A stretch of 64,000 nt of DNA. Source: Acanthornis magna (taxonomy: Eukaryota; Chordata; Aves; Passeriformes; Acanthizidae). Below, piece after piece: positions 52,216 to 64,000 of this stretch; position 1 is the stretch's first letter; the number at the start of each line of letters is the position of its first letter. The stretch spans positions 9,211,501 through 9,275,500 of the forward strand of contig JAWUZG010000018.1 of assembly GCA_036785705.1 (NCBI GenBank), read 5' to 3'. Both the position numbers and the translations under genes were made by a program. Below the pieces are notes generated by a model, which did no database searches, was not told the origin of the DNA, and saw only the letters and a program-made list of their open reading frames with translations.

Positions 52216-54769
52216 TAGAGTTTGTAGCAGAAGTCAGACATGTTTATGCAGTGATAGAGAAGTGATAATCGTTTCCCAAATTTAGATGGAGACATTTAGA
52301 TAGTTCATGTTTTCAGATGACTGGAACCAGAAAGAATAAAGAAATGACCAACCAGCCCCCCCACAAACCAGCTGGATAGTGGGGGTCACTTCTAAGTGCA
52401 AAACAACGGTGATCATGACCCTCCCAGCAGTTCTGCTTGTTTTATTTTGATTTGACATCCAGCCTAGACCAACCTGCAAAATCTGCAATACAGAGACAAA
52501 TTTTACTCTCACAGAATTGTAACCTCTAATGAAAGTAAAAAACTAGATTGTGTCAGGCTATTTGTAACTACATTGACATTTCTGCAGTGCTTTGACCAGA
52601 GCAGTCTATCTTATTTCAGTATAACATTCTGCCTCTTCCTTGACTCAATAGTCAATTCCTCTTTTTCTGAATACTTTTTGTGTAGCTACAGTAGAAAATT
52701 AATTCCAGCATAGAACTGTCTGTATTTAGTGATGAAAAAATGCAATTCTTATGTATTTACACATTCTAAGAATGTGCTCATTTATATCCAGATGTTTGTG
52801 TATATAGCATATATGAACATGGATGTGTAGATAAAATTGGTAATATAGAGATAGATATAAATAGATATAATTATAATTGCTATGTAGTTTCATACTTGTA
52901 ACAGAAAATGCACATCCATTCATAAAAGACTATCTAAATATTTAATTATGGAAGGATTTACTTATATTGCATTTTAAAATACTCACTTCCAGCAGCCAGA
53001 GTTATTCTTTCTAATTGTTCCCTTCTTTTTTCAGCTCCTCTTTTTTTCTCCCTTTCTTCTTAGTTTTCTCAGATATAAGAGAGCTGTTCACGCCTCCCAA
53101 GTGCATTGAGCCACATTTTGAAATCACCTACTGACTTGTATTAGGTATCCATAGTCATTAGGTGCCTCTGATGGAACTATAATGAGATGGCACTAACTGA
53201 TGGATTAGACCTTCTACTCAAGATGAAGTGAATGCAGTAATCTTTGAGCTGAAATGTGCCACAAAATAACACAACACTAATGATATTTCAAGATTAAATT
53301 TGTCTTTGTGCCCCACTGAGCAAAATATACTGATTCATTAATAACAAACTAGATTGCTACCTAATGCATGCTACCAGCACAGAGTTTATATTTCTTATTC
53401 AGTGTTCATATGATTGAGTAGATATGCTTTTGAAGAGATTTTAGTTAGTTTATGTTATTTAGGATGGAATTACTCTTTATACCTCAAAAAGCTGAAGGAC
53501 TCTCCCAACTGAACACTGTTAACAGCTCTCATGCAGTTACCCTAAGACTTCTAGGGGCACATTCTGAGCTGGTGCTAACCTGGGAAGCTTGGGTTTGTTT
53601 TCCATCTCCATAAACAATTCATTTGCTGTCTCAAGAGAGCAAGCATGATATATCTTTCTCCTAGGTTATATATGTCCTTTGTATGAAAATCCCATGACAT
53701 TGCACTCAGAAAGCCACAAGTTTACACAGTAAATGATGAGAAGCAGCAGCCATGAGGACAGCTGTATTTATTTTCTCATGCTAAATTTTCATTTCTTTCA
53801 AGACTTTTCAGTGAGAAATTTGAAACTTAATGTCACACATAAGCTAAATGCAACCGCATTATCTCTTCAACACATTGTAACACAGAAGTTCTGCTTATTT
53901 CTGTGGATATTACTCAGAGAGTCTGTCCTTTTAAGAGATAAATGTTGTTCTGCTACACCTTACCTGATCCCTGGATGCGCATTTCCACCTAAGTGCTATA
54001 GGCTGCACGCCAAAAAAGTTCTCTTCTTGCAGAGTTTTTTCAAAGGGCTTTTGGGTCAGGTTTTATGCTTGTGACTCATGAATAAAAGTTCTCAGGGCTT
54101 CCTGCAATATTTCACTCAAAGTTAATCATTACATGATATGGAGACACCCGAGAAAAAAGATTCCCCTGCCTATATACTGTCTCTCCAGAACACTTTAAAT
54201 TTTAAAATCCTTGTGTTTTTCATCAAACTCCCTAATTACTTAATTAAAACTGTAGTATGTGTCTAACAAGCTACTGTAGAGATTTAGTTTGCAGTAATTA
54301 AAACACAGTGAAGCCTTTATAACCTAGAGCACCTTAAAATATCCTATTTTCCATCCCTGTTCTTAACTCAAAAATCTTCTTGTCTTTCATTTTGCTCATC
54401 ATATCCTTGATGGTACCTGCAACCTCAGCAGGTACAGAATTTGCATAACATTTGCTCCTATCCCCTAAATCTCAGGGCACGGTGCAATCCAGCACTGCTT
54501 TCAGCCTGCCAACATCACCTGGTCAGCAGGACACCGCTAGGCAATTTCAGACCTAGCTTGAAACAGATAAGAAGACTATAAGCTCAAGGCTTGCTCTCTA
54601 CTTTCTCTTCCCAACCTTGCAGTCTACCTCAAAATCTGAGAATCCGCTTCTCCTGGCAACCAGTTCAGGAGAGCCCTGCCTGGGCTTCATACTTGTGGCA
54701 GACATTGACCACCAGGAAAATGAGACCATTTCCTATTCCTTAGCTCCTTGCTGAGGTTAGTGCAAACCA
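52216..54769. other. Anonymous AT-rich non-coding DNA
   Basis: No gene recognised. A TA-rich low-complexity patch lies around 52,840-52,885. The repeat-free stretch 53,100-53,400 may hold conserved sequence. The 53,733-54,074 frame (113 codons) has no domain. Confidence 0.5.
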
Positions 54770-55400
54770 ACACCCCAACAGATACTAAGGTAATTACCAA
54801 TCTACAGGAGCAGAGAGTTAATTGAAAATCATAGGCTCTTTCAGATGGTATCAGGCCTGTAATTCTCCAGAGGATCCTGAAATAGTAATTACTCAGTGAG
54901 CACTTTTCCCTGTGCTCTCACCCCCTGAGGGTGACCTTACTCTACAAAAGAATCCATCCATCTCTTACGGGCTTTATGCATCTTCCCCATGGAGTATGCA
55001 TTTTATGTAATGGGATGATTAATTCTTCATCTCCACATCAGGGAAAAAGAGTTCCTTGAAGAGGCAAAGCAAAAGGATCGGGGTGATACAGTCCTCCCTG
55101 AAAGAGACTTCCATGAGGCTTTACTTTGCTTTTGTGCAAAGAGATGTTGTTATTTAAATGGACTTATTACTGGTAAGTGGGAACAGAGAGGGTTAGTGCA
55201 TGCTATTTGAAGATGATTGTTTTTCAGCTTGTCCCCCTCAGTATTTAGTGCCTGCTGGGCATTACATGGCAGATTGTACTCTGTATCTGCTCTTCATGTC
55301 ACTTTTACCTGTTTCCAAAGCTACAGTGTACCTGGCTCCGGTGTTAAAAGATAGTCAGCATTACTGATAGATGGGAAATTCAGGCCCATGTAAGCTATAG
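54770..55400. promoter_or_regulatory. Candidate conserved non-coding block
   Basis: This long stretch has no simple repeats or known transposons. It contains TAATTA at 54,791-54,796 and 54,886-54,891, a gatgattaattc block at 55,016-55,025 and several A/T-rich 'tatgcat'-type words near 54,975-55,010. The texture matches that of deeply conserved elements. It includes the possible exon at 55,042-55,172. The two readings compete: enhancer cluster or conserved exon with flanks. Confidence 0.33.
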
Positions 55401-55957
55401 CTGTTGTGCTGGATTTAGTGCCACTGAAGAGATCCTGTTCCTGCGTGCCCCCAGCTCACCTTCCACTTTTCCTGAACATTTAGCCAAGAGTTTCATTCAT
55501 GCATATTCCTACTTATAGTCAGAGCTCTGTATCAGTATGGGAACACTATCTATAACCTTATCCCATACAATTAAAGGAGCATATAAAATTAGGCATCTAA
55601 ATTTGCATATTTATAAGTAGCCTGAATGTCAGGATCAATGTCCTTCTCTGTCTTTGAACAGCAGAGAATTTGTTGGTTCCATCTTGGTGTAGGAAATGCT
55701 ATTCTGTACACAAAGCAACAGGTGAACCAACCCAACTTGTTCTTTCCCTGCATAGCCCCAGAAATCCATCCTTTCTTTCTTAGTGCTTGAAATACAATCA
55801 ACTGTTTATCCTGGGTCATTACCTGCTGTAATCAACACACTATCCTTTTTTTACCCTTTTCTAACTAACAAGACATCTTTTGTGAATTAGTACGCTCTCA
55901 AACCCTAGAGCTGTCCTGGTTTAAGACTACAGAAATTCTGATGAATGTTGCTGACTG
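55401..55957. other. Anonymous non-coding DNA
   Basis: No gene recognised. A 76-codon minus-strand frame (55,589-55,819) has no recognisable domain. The word tgtcctggttta near 55,913 resembles the start of a common songbird LTR, but the match ends at once. Confidence 0.5.
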
Positions 55958-55991
55958 AAGATCCTGCAGATCTTCTGCAGATCCTGCAGAT
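55958..55991. repeat. Short tandem with three CTGCAG words
   Basis: agatcctgc, agatcttctgc and agatcctgc follow one another in tandem, so CTGCAG occurs three times within about 30 bases, with near-palindromic character around the central agatct. Probably a local slippage duplication. Confidence 0.75.
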
Positions 55992-56279
55992 AATCATTCA
56001 TTGCAAAGATACCAAAGATACTCGCTCTAAATAAGTTTTTCTGCAGGTGCTATCACAGCTAGACTGTCTCCAATATCTTCACAAACTTACTGGCATTTCC
56101 AAATGATAACTCTCGATACAATGATGTCTAAAAAACAAAAAGACTTTTTAAAGTAATGGGGAAAATCCACAGCAGAGCAAAAGCTTTAGTTTAGACCTCC
56201 TTAGCATCTTTGCAGCCCATTAACCACCACTCCTACTAAAAAAAACCCAAGAAAACAAACCAAAAAGAACAAACAATGA

Positions 56280-56540
56280 ACAGGCAGAGGAGTAAATGCC
56301 CAATGAGCGAATTATCAGTGTATGCTAAATTCATTGGAAATATGCTGTGCTAACTCAACTAACTTAGCTCATTAAGCCCCACGGTCTGTTCACTTGTTCT
56401 TAGACTAAATTGCCTTTTTTTTCTGCTTTATTATGATGCAGGTTTTTTTATGTAATTCTGGTAAAGAATTGCTAGCAGGTTGCTAGTGCATTTATAGATG
56501 CATTACAGGCAACAAAGGCTCCACATCTGTTCTATCTCCT
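56280..56540. promoter_or_regulatory. Candidate conserved non-coding element
   Basis: A repeat-free stretch with gagcgaattatcag (56,305), taaattcattgg (56,326), tagctcattaag (56,365) and ttgctagtgcatttatagatgcatta (a partly palindromic block near 56,481-56,505). Not coding. The call is inferred from word content and texture. Confidence 0.3.
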
Positions 56541-58239
56541 TGTCCCCACATCTGGGAAATCTCTGCATTCTTCACCTGGCATGACTTCCCACATGACACA
56601 GCTCAGTGCAGATAAACACACAGAAATGGGAGAAAAGTTCTTGGTTTGTCACATCAGCTCAGTGTCAGCATTTCACACAACCAGGACCTACTCTGAATAT
56701 GTTCTCCCTGTTACACTTGGATCATGTGTTTTTGAGCAGTACTTACTTCAGTTATTGAAAGAGACTGCTCACTAAAACCCGGGAACACTAAAGCCACCCT
56801 GTGCAATGTGTCCACCTTAGACATGTGTCCATCGTGCAAAGTTAAGTGCAGGTCTCATTTCACCGTGTAAACCCCATTGTATTTAAACATTGTATTTAAA
56901 GCCTGTCTAGAACATACATCTTCCAGACTTTTCATTACAAAATATGATTTAAATAAATAAATATACAATTTCGAAATAAAATATCAGCATTTCAGATTGA
57001 AATGTAAAGATCCTTTGGGATTTTTCTTGAGAATTTTTGAAACAGATTATTTCCACACCATAATTTTCACTTCCCTAAGAGAATATAAAGCAGATAAACC
57101 AGTGGCTACTAAGCAAATCATACTGGTGACATTGAAATAATTTTTGAGGGGATACAATTATGAAAAATCCCTGTGAGATTTCTGATTTCATTAAAATTCA
57201 CAAACTCATGAGCTGTATTGAAACATTGGTACCCTTTTGTGATAGGTATTCTGTTTTTTCTTCCGGTTCTTGTATGGATACTAGGCGGAATGCTACCAGT
57301 AAGCAAAATACGAAGCCAAATAAGTGAAGGTGACTTTTTACGAAAGGAATGTTTTGTAAAAAAACATCATTAGGGGTTTATTATGGGGAGAATGTCTGGT
57401 GCAAGGGCCACTTTGAGGAAGCTCATGGTCATCATTGCTGTAGTCTGGCCAAAAATCTGCCTTAAAACCTACGTGCTCAGCACACCAAGTTGTGCTCATA
57501 TGGTGGGCATTTCTGGAGGTACAGTAGAAGAGAGTGTCCTGAGGAAAAACATGGGCTGAGTACCAGTTTGAGCCACTTTCATGGGCAGCTGGGAACAGGG
57601 AAGGAGTGCATCAAACTGACTTGGGTCCCGTTTTCAAAGAGAAGTCAGGAAATGACCAAAGAGTCCTTGGCAATGCTATTTGTTTGGTTAGGGCCCCAGA
57701 ACTGCAGACACCTGAGCACAGGCTTAGCTTTGTCAGATCAAGTAATTCCAAGGCAAGAATCCACTGAGAAGCCTGAGACAAGTATGCACACAATCTTCTG
57801 CAGACATGCACATAAGATGTCTGCGCTATGGTATTGTGGACCAGACAAAGATCTTCTAAGAACAAATTCAGTTCCATGGTGGGAATACTCATAAAGAAAT
57901 CAAATTTATGGGAACATTATGAGCTGAAAGGATGAGCCACAGTCTACCATATTGTTGTGAAACTTCTCTAAGGCTGAGCAACCTAAAAGAGTTTAGTAGT
58001 TTTGTTCTTGAAGTTTGGTTCTGATATCAGGCTAGTCTTCGTCAGCCAAGTGGGATTCTGCATTACAGAGTGAAAAATAAAGTAAATTTTCTCATCTAAA
58101 AAGTTTTTATGTGATGTGTTCAGTGTTATAAGGCTTCATTTTGATTTTGTTGGGCAAAAAGTTGGCTTTAAAATTGTCCTTCTTCCAAAAAACAGTGGAA
58201 GATGTGGTCCTATGAGTTTGCAGGACATCATTAATTTAT
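56541..58239. other. Anonymous non-coding DNA
   Basis: No gene recognised. The 57,490-57,894 plus frame (134 codons) overlaps a 93-codon minus frame and has no recognisable domain. An AAATAAATAAATA run lies near 56,952-56,964. Confidence 0.5.
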
Positions 58240-58490
58240 CTGAAGAGGAGTCATGGAAGTTCAAATTGAGGTCCTATACATAATAAGTCTCATGGCTGTT
58301 AAATAATTCCCAGTAGACAGTCATGAGCAATATTAATGAGACCCGATTATTAGTTTAGAAAACCCTTAGTAGAACTCTAATTGCAGTTCCAGTCATTAAT
58401 TGCAGTAATTAACATTAAGTACTGTAAAAGCTTAATAAACAGCTTTTCCATTAATGCATATGATGCTTATAGCAGAGTCAGGTACTTACA
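58240..58490. promoter_or_regulatory. Candidate homeodomain-site-rich regulatory element
   Basis: Homeodomain-type cores are dense here: attaatgag (58,333), TAATTG (58,378-58,383), ATTAATTG (58,395-58,402), TAATTA (58,406-58,411) and a cattaatgcatatgatg block (58,451). They sit in a stretch lacking simple repeats and convincing frames. Recognition words are established; function is inferred. Confidence 0.35.
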
Positions 58491-61400
58491 GAGCCATACG
58501 TGTGAATTGCATTTGAAGCGAGAGCAGTTTTCAAACAGCACTCAACTTGCATGCTATTCTTTGTTATTTGCAGAAAAAGAAATCATAACTGTGGGACTGA
58601 GGAGGCTTCTTATCACACTAGTAACATGGTAGAATTCATCTTTCCATCTGTTCCTATCCACGGTGCTACACCATAGGTTTTTTGGGTAATGCAGTGCGTA
58701 ATCTTCCAGGACAACTTGATTGTTCTTCATTTTGACAAATAATCACAATAATGACAATGATTGTAATGAGAATTGAATTCATCATCATTTGAACTGAATG
58801 CAAAGCCAGGGCAGAAAACAGCTCAACTAAGAAAAAAAGCCAAAATAACACCAAACTTGTTGCATAAGTTGGGCAAAATTGTTCAAACAGATGTGGAAAG
58901 AATAAAAGGATGGAGACTACCTTATCAGTTATCATTACCTTTTAAAAAGCATAACCAAACACCAAAGAATCCACAAACCACATTAAATGAATAGACATAA
59001 TCAGTTCAGTCTATTTACTTTCAAAAGCATTCAAAATTTAGAAATAGTCCACTGTGGAGAATAAAGGAATCAGACAGTATTACCACCAGAAAGAACAGGT
59101 AGTGTGTCATATTGGCTGGCTCTTACTTAAGAGAAATATATAAATATCCATGAGAATATGATTGCAGAACCCATAGGATGATATTAGTAGGACAAATTTA
59201 GAAATAAAGGCATTAGGAGGGAATTTTTGCATTGATGATCAACCAATCTTTTTTCCTAGTGAGAAAAGCCAGTTTATTTCAATGGCAGCAAAACCAAAGC
59301 CCCTATGTAGCAAGTCTCTTTAAGGCATTTTTAGTTTCCTCTGTAATATGTATATACTCCCATTTCTTTAGAAAAAAAATTATGTTATTTCTAACGTCCC
59401 TCTCAAATCCCAACTGCATAATTGCCTTTTTTCTACTTATATCATGACACAGTTGTGACAGGAAGAAGTTTCATTCACCTGTTATCTCAAACTACCATGC
59501 ATTTTTACTATTGATTGCTTGTTACGTCTCACTACAGAAACAGCTGCATTTCACAAGTGGATTAAAAGACTCCTGGACATTTTTAGTACATATATGAATA
59601 GAAGTGTTTTGATCTTTAAATTATATTGCTGTAAGATGGTTTTGATTAACTCATAATTCTGAAAAAAAAGTATTTCTCTGGCCCTTTGGAAGCTGGGACG
59701 ACTTAGGAAGTGGAATCCTTTCCTCCTTGAAAAATCTCGGTAAAATACCATGTACAACAGAAATTTATAGGCAGATCCCAGCTACTGATAGAAAGATGAA
59801 GTATACAGTCTTGTTTTTATTCAGTTTCTGTGAGAAAAATATGGGTACAAAAGTATTTTTATCTAGTTTTAGTTCTTGAACTCATGTTCAATATGAATAT
59901 ATGGAACCTTTTCACTCCATTAAAATAACACCTTTTTCCTTCAGGCCTAGGACGTTAAATATTTCCAGATCCATCACTGCAAAATAAGACAAGTATATCC
60001 TTAAAATTGATTCTTACAGTGTCAGAATACAATGTCATAAAATCATCTTTTCACCTACTCTCTTGAGAACGTGTTCTGGTCCTTCCAGACAGCATTGTCT
60101 CTTTACCTTGATATCCGACAGCATCCTAGAAATCACATCACTTAAGTGGAGCACTTCTGTGACATTCAGAAATCTTATTGACTGTAAATTAGAGATGAAA
60201 TGGACATGGAAACTAGCGGTCCAGATTGATACAGTCATCATTCTAATACTTAAGTATTAACCATCTATATTATTCTCACATAGGGATTGCTGTTTATATG
60301 GTGAATTTATTTCCTTCTTAGCTGTCTCTGTTTGTAATAGAAGTTTAAATACTGAAGCTAATAGCTAAAAAACTCTATTTTCCTGCAATGTACAGCGGAA
60401 GGTGTTGGGTTGGGAAAATCTCAGTCACAATCTGGTGAAAGGGTAACATCTAATTTCACTGCATTCTTACAGAAACTGAGATTCAAATGAAAGCATATAA
60501 AAAGAAAGTTCCTTTCATTACTGCCTCGGGTTATACCATGATATAATATCAGCAGGATTTTTTTTCTGATAATCCATGGCAGTTTTGCCTTGGGCCAGCC
60601 TACAGACATGATGAACCTTGTGTGCTCTGCTCAGTGTGGGTATAACCAGGCACTAGCAGTTCCCCATGTACCTAACACCCACCCTGGAATAAGGCACTGC
60701 TCTCATTTGTTTGTCTTGGCCTGGAGGAAAAAAAAAAAAAAAACAAGACCTTGCAATCTTTTTACGCTGACTATATAAATAATTCCAATGATTTTGGGAT
60801 CACATGCTTTAAAGGGAGCCCTAACTTAGAGAGCATCTGACTTTTCGGATATACAGAAGATCTGTGGAATCAATGTAGGTTGCAATCTGAATTAAAGTCA
60901 TTCTTATACCTATACAGACATAGCTCAAACACTACCTCAGGTACAAGACTTCTAATGGTGGGCGCTGATTTAAATGTTTTAGGTCACGTACAAACAGAGG
61001 GTGTGTTAAGGCCAGTTTCAATATAGTGGACATATAACCTGGACATATAACTGCTGGAAATATATCTGTGCTTATATTAGCAAGGATTGTGGTACAACAG
61101 GATTAGATCTGCAGAGCAAAAGTTTTGATGATGCAGAGCAGAGCCCACAAACACTTAGACCATGGTCTATTTTGGAGTAATTCTCTTCCAGCCCCATGGA
61201 CCAAGAATCTATTAGTACTTACAGCACATTCAGGGCTCTCCCCAAGCCCATATTTTGGTTTTGTTTAACCCATAAGGCATTTAGTCCATATGCAAAGTCA
61301 CTCTACAATTGATTACAAATGCAGGAAATGAGGGACAATCAGAAGATTTGCTTACAAATTTGTTTCTTACACCTGAGAAATAAAATAAAACGGTAGTAAT

Positions 61401-61495
61401 GCAGATGTGTCCACCATTGATGTCTACGCAGATGAAGATTATTTTTTTCCAAGTATTTGGGACAAACCCTAAAAGTTAGAATCTTGGGTGGCCCA
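58491..61495. other. Anonymous AT-rich non-coding DNA
   Basis: No gene recognised. A poly-A run lies at 60,728-60,743. A 13-base tandem (tggacatataac twice) lies at 61,027-61,053. Open frames are all below 90 codons and overlap in antisense. Confidence 0.5.
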
Positions 61496-61665
61496 GCAAA
61501 AGGCTCCTTTCCTACTGATGCCATTGAAAAGCCATACCTTCAAAGTTATCTTTGTATTGTTTCTGATCCATGAGCCTGAGAAGCAAAATCCAGTTCCCAC
61601 TAAAGTCAGCAGACTATTTTCCACTGATATTCATGCAGCTAGGATTTTGCCCAAGATTTGTATGA
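61496..61665. repeat. Ancient amniote-type interspersed repeat (degraded)
   Basis: Blocks gagaagcaaaatccagttcc, cactaaagtcagcag, ccactgatattcatgcagc and taggattttgccc occur in the order seen in a very old repeat of reptile and bird genomes (aaatccagctcccactgaagtcaatgg-type and ccattgacttcaatggagccaggatttcaccc-type blocks). A related gatgccattgaaaagcc word precedes them near 61,517. The copy is heavily substituted. The family name is not assigned. Confidence 0.45.
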
Positions 61666-64000
61666 GCCCAAGTTAACACCTCCTTCAGCACAAAACTGGA
61701 AAAGACAAGCTCCTGAAACGATGCTTGTTCTTTGTGGTAAGTCGCTGGCTGGCCAAGGACACCCCAGGTGCCTCAGCAGGAAGATGCTGCAGACTAACAG
61801 AGGCTGGGCTCTTGGGATTTGCCTTAGATTTCAGTGGTAATTCACATCCCAGTTCTCACAGTCAGGGATGGCAAACAACACTGTGCTCAGAATCCCAGGA
61901 TTGAATTCAGTCCTTTTTGGGTATTCAAGCAAGTCACCTCAGCCTCTGCTTCCTTTGCTGCCCACCTCATATCTTGGTGATTTCAGCTTTGAGATCAGCT
62001 GTGTAAGGTCACTTTCCATGCTTCTGTGGGACAGCTTTGCACAGCAGGGAGCTCTGAGTGTGACTGGTGCTGGCCTGAAACAAATACCAGCATCAAAATA
62101 GGTTGTTCTCTGAGAGAATTGCTGTTCCTGCTTCTCATCTGAGCTTCCTCTGAAGTTTCTCATCTTGCAAGAAATAAAGGATTAATGTCATGGAGGAAAA
62201 TAACCTGTCACCCAGGAGAATCATGTTTTGTGAGACTTATCTATTCCTTATCAGTGTTGGCACTTAACTTATGTTAACTGAGCACTGATCAATGGTAGCG
62301 GAACTTCAGGGGAGCTGTCAGTTGCATTGCACTATTTTACTTCAAAAGTTTTCTGGAACTGTGTTTACTTGATCTCCTACTTTTCTTTCCTCTTTCTTTA
62401 AGAGTTTTTGTTCACATGTGAGTTTCTGGCTGATCAATATGTTAAAACCCATTTAGACAATGTTAAATCAGAGAATTCTCCACTGTATAAATTTAATTCC
62501 AATTACTCTTATTCCCTTGTTATCTGCTGGTTATAATATGAAATTTGGCATATTAAAGAAGATATAATTTACTCAACAGCTGTAGGAGTTGTGATTATTA
62601 AAGGAAAAGTTAATCTGTTTTATTTTGATGTTTCTTTTATTATATTGCAAGTATGAGAATTTTCTTTTCAAGGTAGGAAGCCGTCAATTCTCATCTGTCC
62701 ATCTATCTCTATATATACTGCAGCATCACACTTCTCTGAGCACCTTCCCAAAATGAAAATATGGAAATAATCTTTATCTCTTTCTTCTCTCCTCAGCCTG
62801 TAGAAGAAATAGATTGCCTGATTTTAAAGTCAACAAGGACCACTAGGTTATTTAGTAGGAGATCCTTGATCAAGCCTTACATCTAGGCATGCTTTTATTG
62901 AACACAAGGATGTGATTTCAACCCAGGCAATTCCAGACAGGCAGTCAGTTTTGATATGAAAGCTTCAAGAAATGAAAAATTCAGCACTTCCTTCAGCAGT
63001 CTCTTCCAGTGCATGCTGAGCACCTGTGTGCCTTCCTTCTGGTTGAATCTGCAGATTTAACTTCTAGGTGCTAGTTCTTACAGTGCTTTTTTCTAGTAGA
63101 TTAGAATTCTCACTAGCAGCAACTATTTTCTCTTCAGAATGGCAAGCATGCCATCAAATCAAAGCTTATGTTGGTCTCCGCTGGACAAATTAATGAGACT
63201 TAAATTCCTCTGTTTTCCATTGTAAGAGAGCTTTTGGACCACAGGTGAGATGCACTGAATTTCTTATGTCCTTTTAAAAATTACAATATCAAAAACCAGA
63301 CTCAGCAGCTTGGTTTGGCACAGTTAGTACAAGCTGAAGTGACAAACCTACTTTCCACCTCCAATACCACAAACCAATATTTTGCATACTCAAGGGCTCT
63401 AGGTCTTTGTCATGGCTTTAGGCTGTGGTTCACAGGGAACTGTTTTGTTGGCATGATTCTTAAAGCATCTGCAGTCTATTTGCACAGTCATTTCCTGAAC
63501 TTCAGCTGTGAAGGACAGATTTCTACTATTAGAGACACTAATTTCTAGTAAATATTCTAGCAAGCCCAGTTCCCATGGAAGATGTCATATATTGATTCTT
63601 ACTATGCAGGGCACTTTAATCTCTAGAGGAAAATTACAAAGAAAACTCAGTTCAGGCAAACCTAGCTCTTGAGATATTTACAGAGATGAGCATAGAGTAA
63701 GCCACTGTGACCAGATTCATGACTGGAACAGGTCCCCTCACTTTTTAAAAATGAGTGGTGCTAATCACTCCAAAATTATAATTAAAGAAACATTGACTGG
63801 TCTTGCAGATATTGTCCTGAGCCTTTCTCCTCCTTAAACTTTCAATTGATACATTGAGTATACAAATATTTATCTATATAAGTACTTTTAATTAAAAGCT
63901 AATTATGGTATACTTCTGCAATTAATTAGTAGCTGGTTTAAGTAGATATCTTATTATACTAAATAAAGATAATCAGTCATTCTTAGGAGAGTGAAAGTTA
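61666..64000. other. Anonymous AT-rich non-coding DNA to the window end
   Basis: No gene recognised. The start of the stretch (61,730-61,840) has a donor-like gtggtaagtcgc but no convincing exon. A caagtcacctcagcctctgcttcc word near 61,931 faintly recalls MIR-type SINE cores. The last 200 bases are TA-rich. Confidence 0.5.

Noticed and set aside
55909..55935. tgtcctggttta word like the start of a common songbird LTR
   Set aside because: Similarity ends after about 14 bases; no LTR body or 3' end follows.
61925..61965. MIR-like caagtcacctcagcctctgcttcc
   Set aside because: Only a short core-like match with no flanking MIR sequence; too weak to call.

Overview
This window is vertebrate nuclear DNA, most likely from a bird and probably a songbird. 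The identification rests on interspersed repeats. There is a CR1 LINE with the avian 3' end (tctatgattctg) at 24.68-25.46 kb, a reverse CR1 fragment at 52.03-52.22 kb, a much older CR1 copy at 39.03-39.82 kb, and two complete solo LTRs of endogenous retroviruses whose sequences I recognise as bird-type (9.47-10.59 kb and 22.20-23.02 kb). Base composition is visibly AT-rich and CpG-poor, with long uninterrupted non-coding stretches.

I find no protein-coding gene, tRNA, rRNA or CRISPR array that I can defend. The open frames are short, overlap on both strands and show no recognisable domain, as expected by chance. The longest lie either inside the GC-richer LTR at 9.5-10.6 kb or in anonymous DNA. 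The window is therefore either a gene desert or the inside of one or more very long introns, and the sequence alone does not say which. Two short open segments bounded by splice-like or repeat boundaries (55,042-55,172 plus strand; 24,539-24,682 minus strand) are given as weak exon candidates.

Layout: 0-9.4 kb is anonymous AT-rich DNA with a G/T-rich low-complexity tract (5.95-6.05 kb) and an old palindromic amniote-type repeat (8.61-8.69 kb). A 1.13 kb minus-strand solo LTR lies at 9.47-10.59 kb. From 10.6-13.2 kb there is a small CpG-bearing patch and two stretches that look like conserved non-coding DNA. From 13.2-22.2 kb the DNA is anonymous apart from a TATG microsatellite at 19.49 kb. 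A 0.82 kb plus-strand solo LTR lies at 22.20-23.02 kb and a CR1 at 24.68-25.46 kb. From 25.5-39 kb there is little but T-rich and A-rich tracts. The ancient CR1 at 39.03-39.82 kb is followed by a probable CR1 scrap at 42.4 kb. From 47.5 kb to 58.5 kb several stretches are dense in homeodomain-type, octamer or E-box-like words and low in simple sequence, the look of deeply conserved enhancers near developmental genes. A second ancient amniote-type repeat sits at 61.5-61.67 kb.

No set of genes here works together. The plausible biology is regulatory (candidate enhancers in a gene-poor interval) plus a record of retroelement insertions of different ages. The enhancer calls are inferences from word content only; a multi-species alignment would be decisive.
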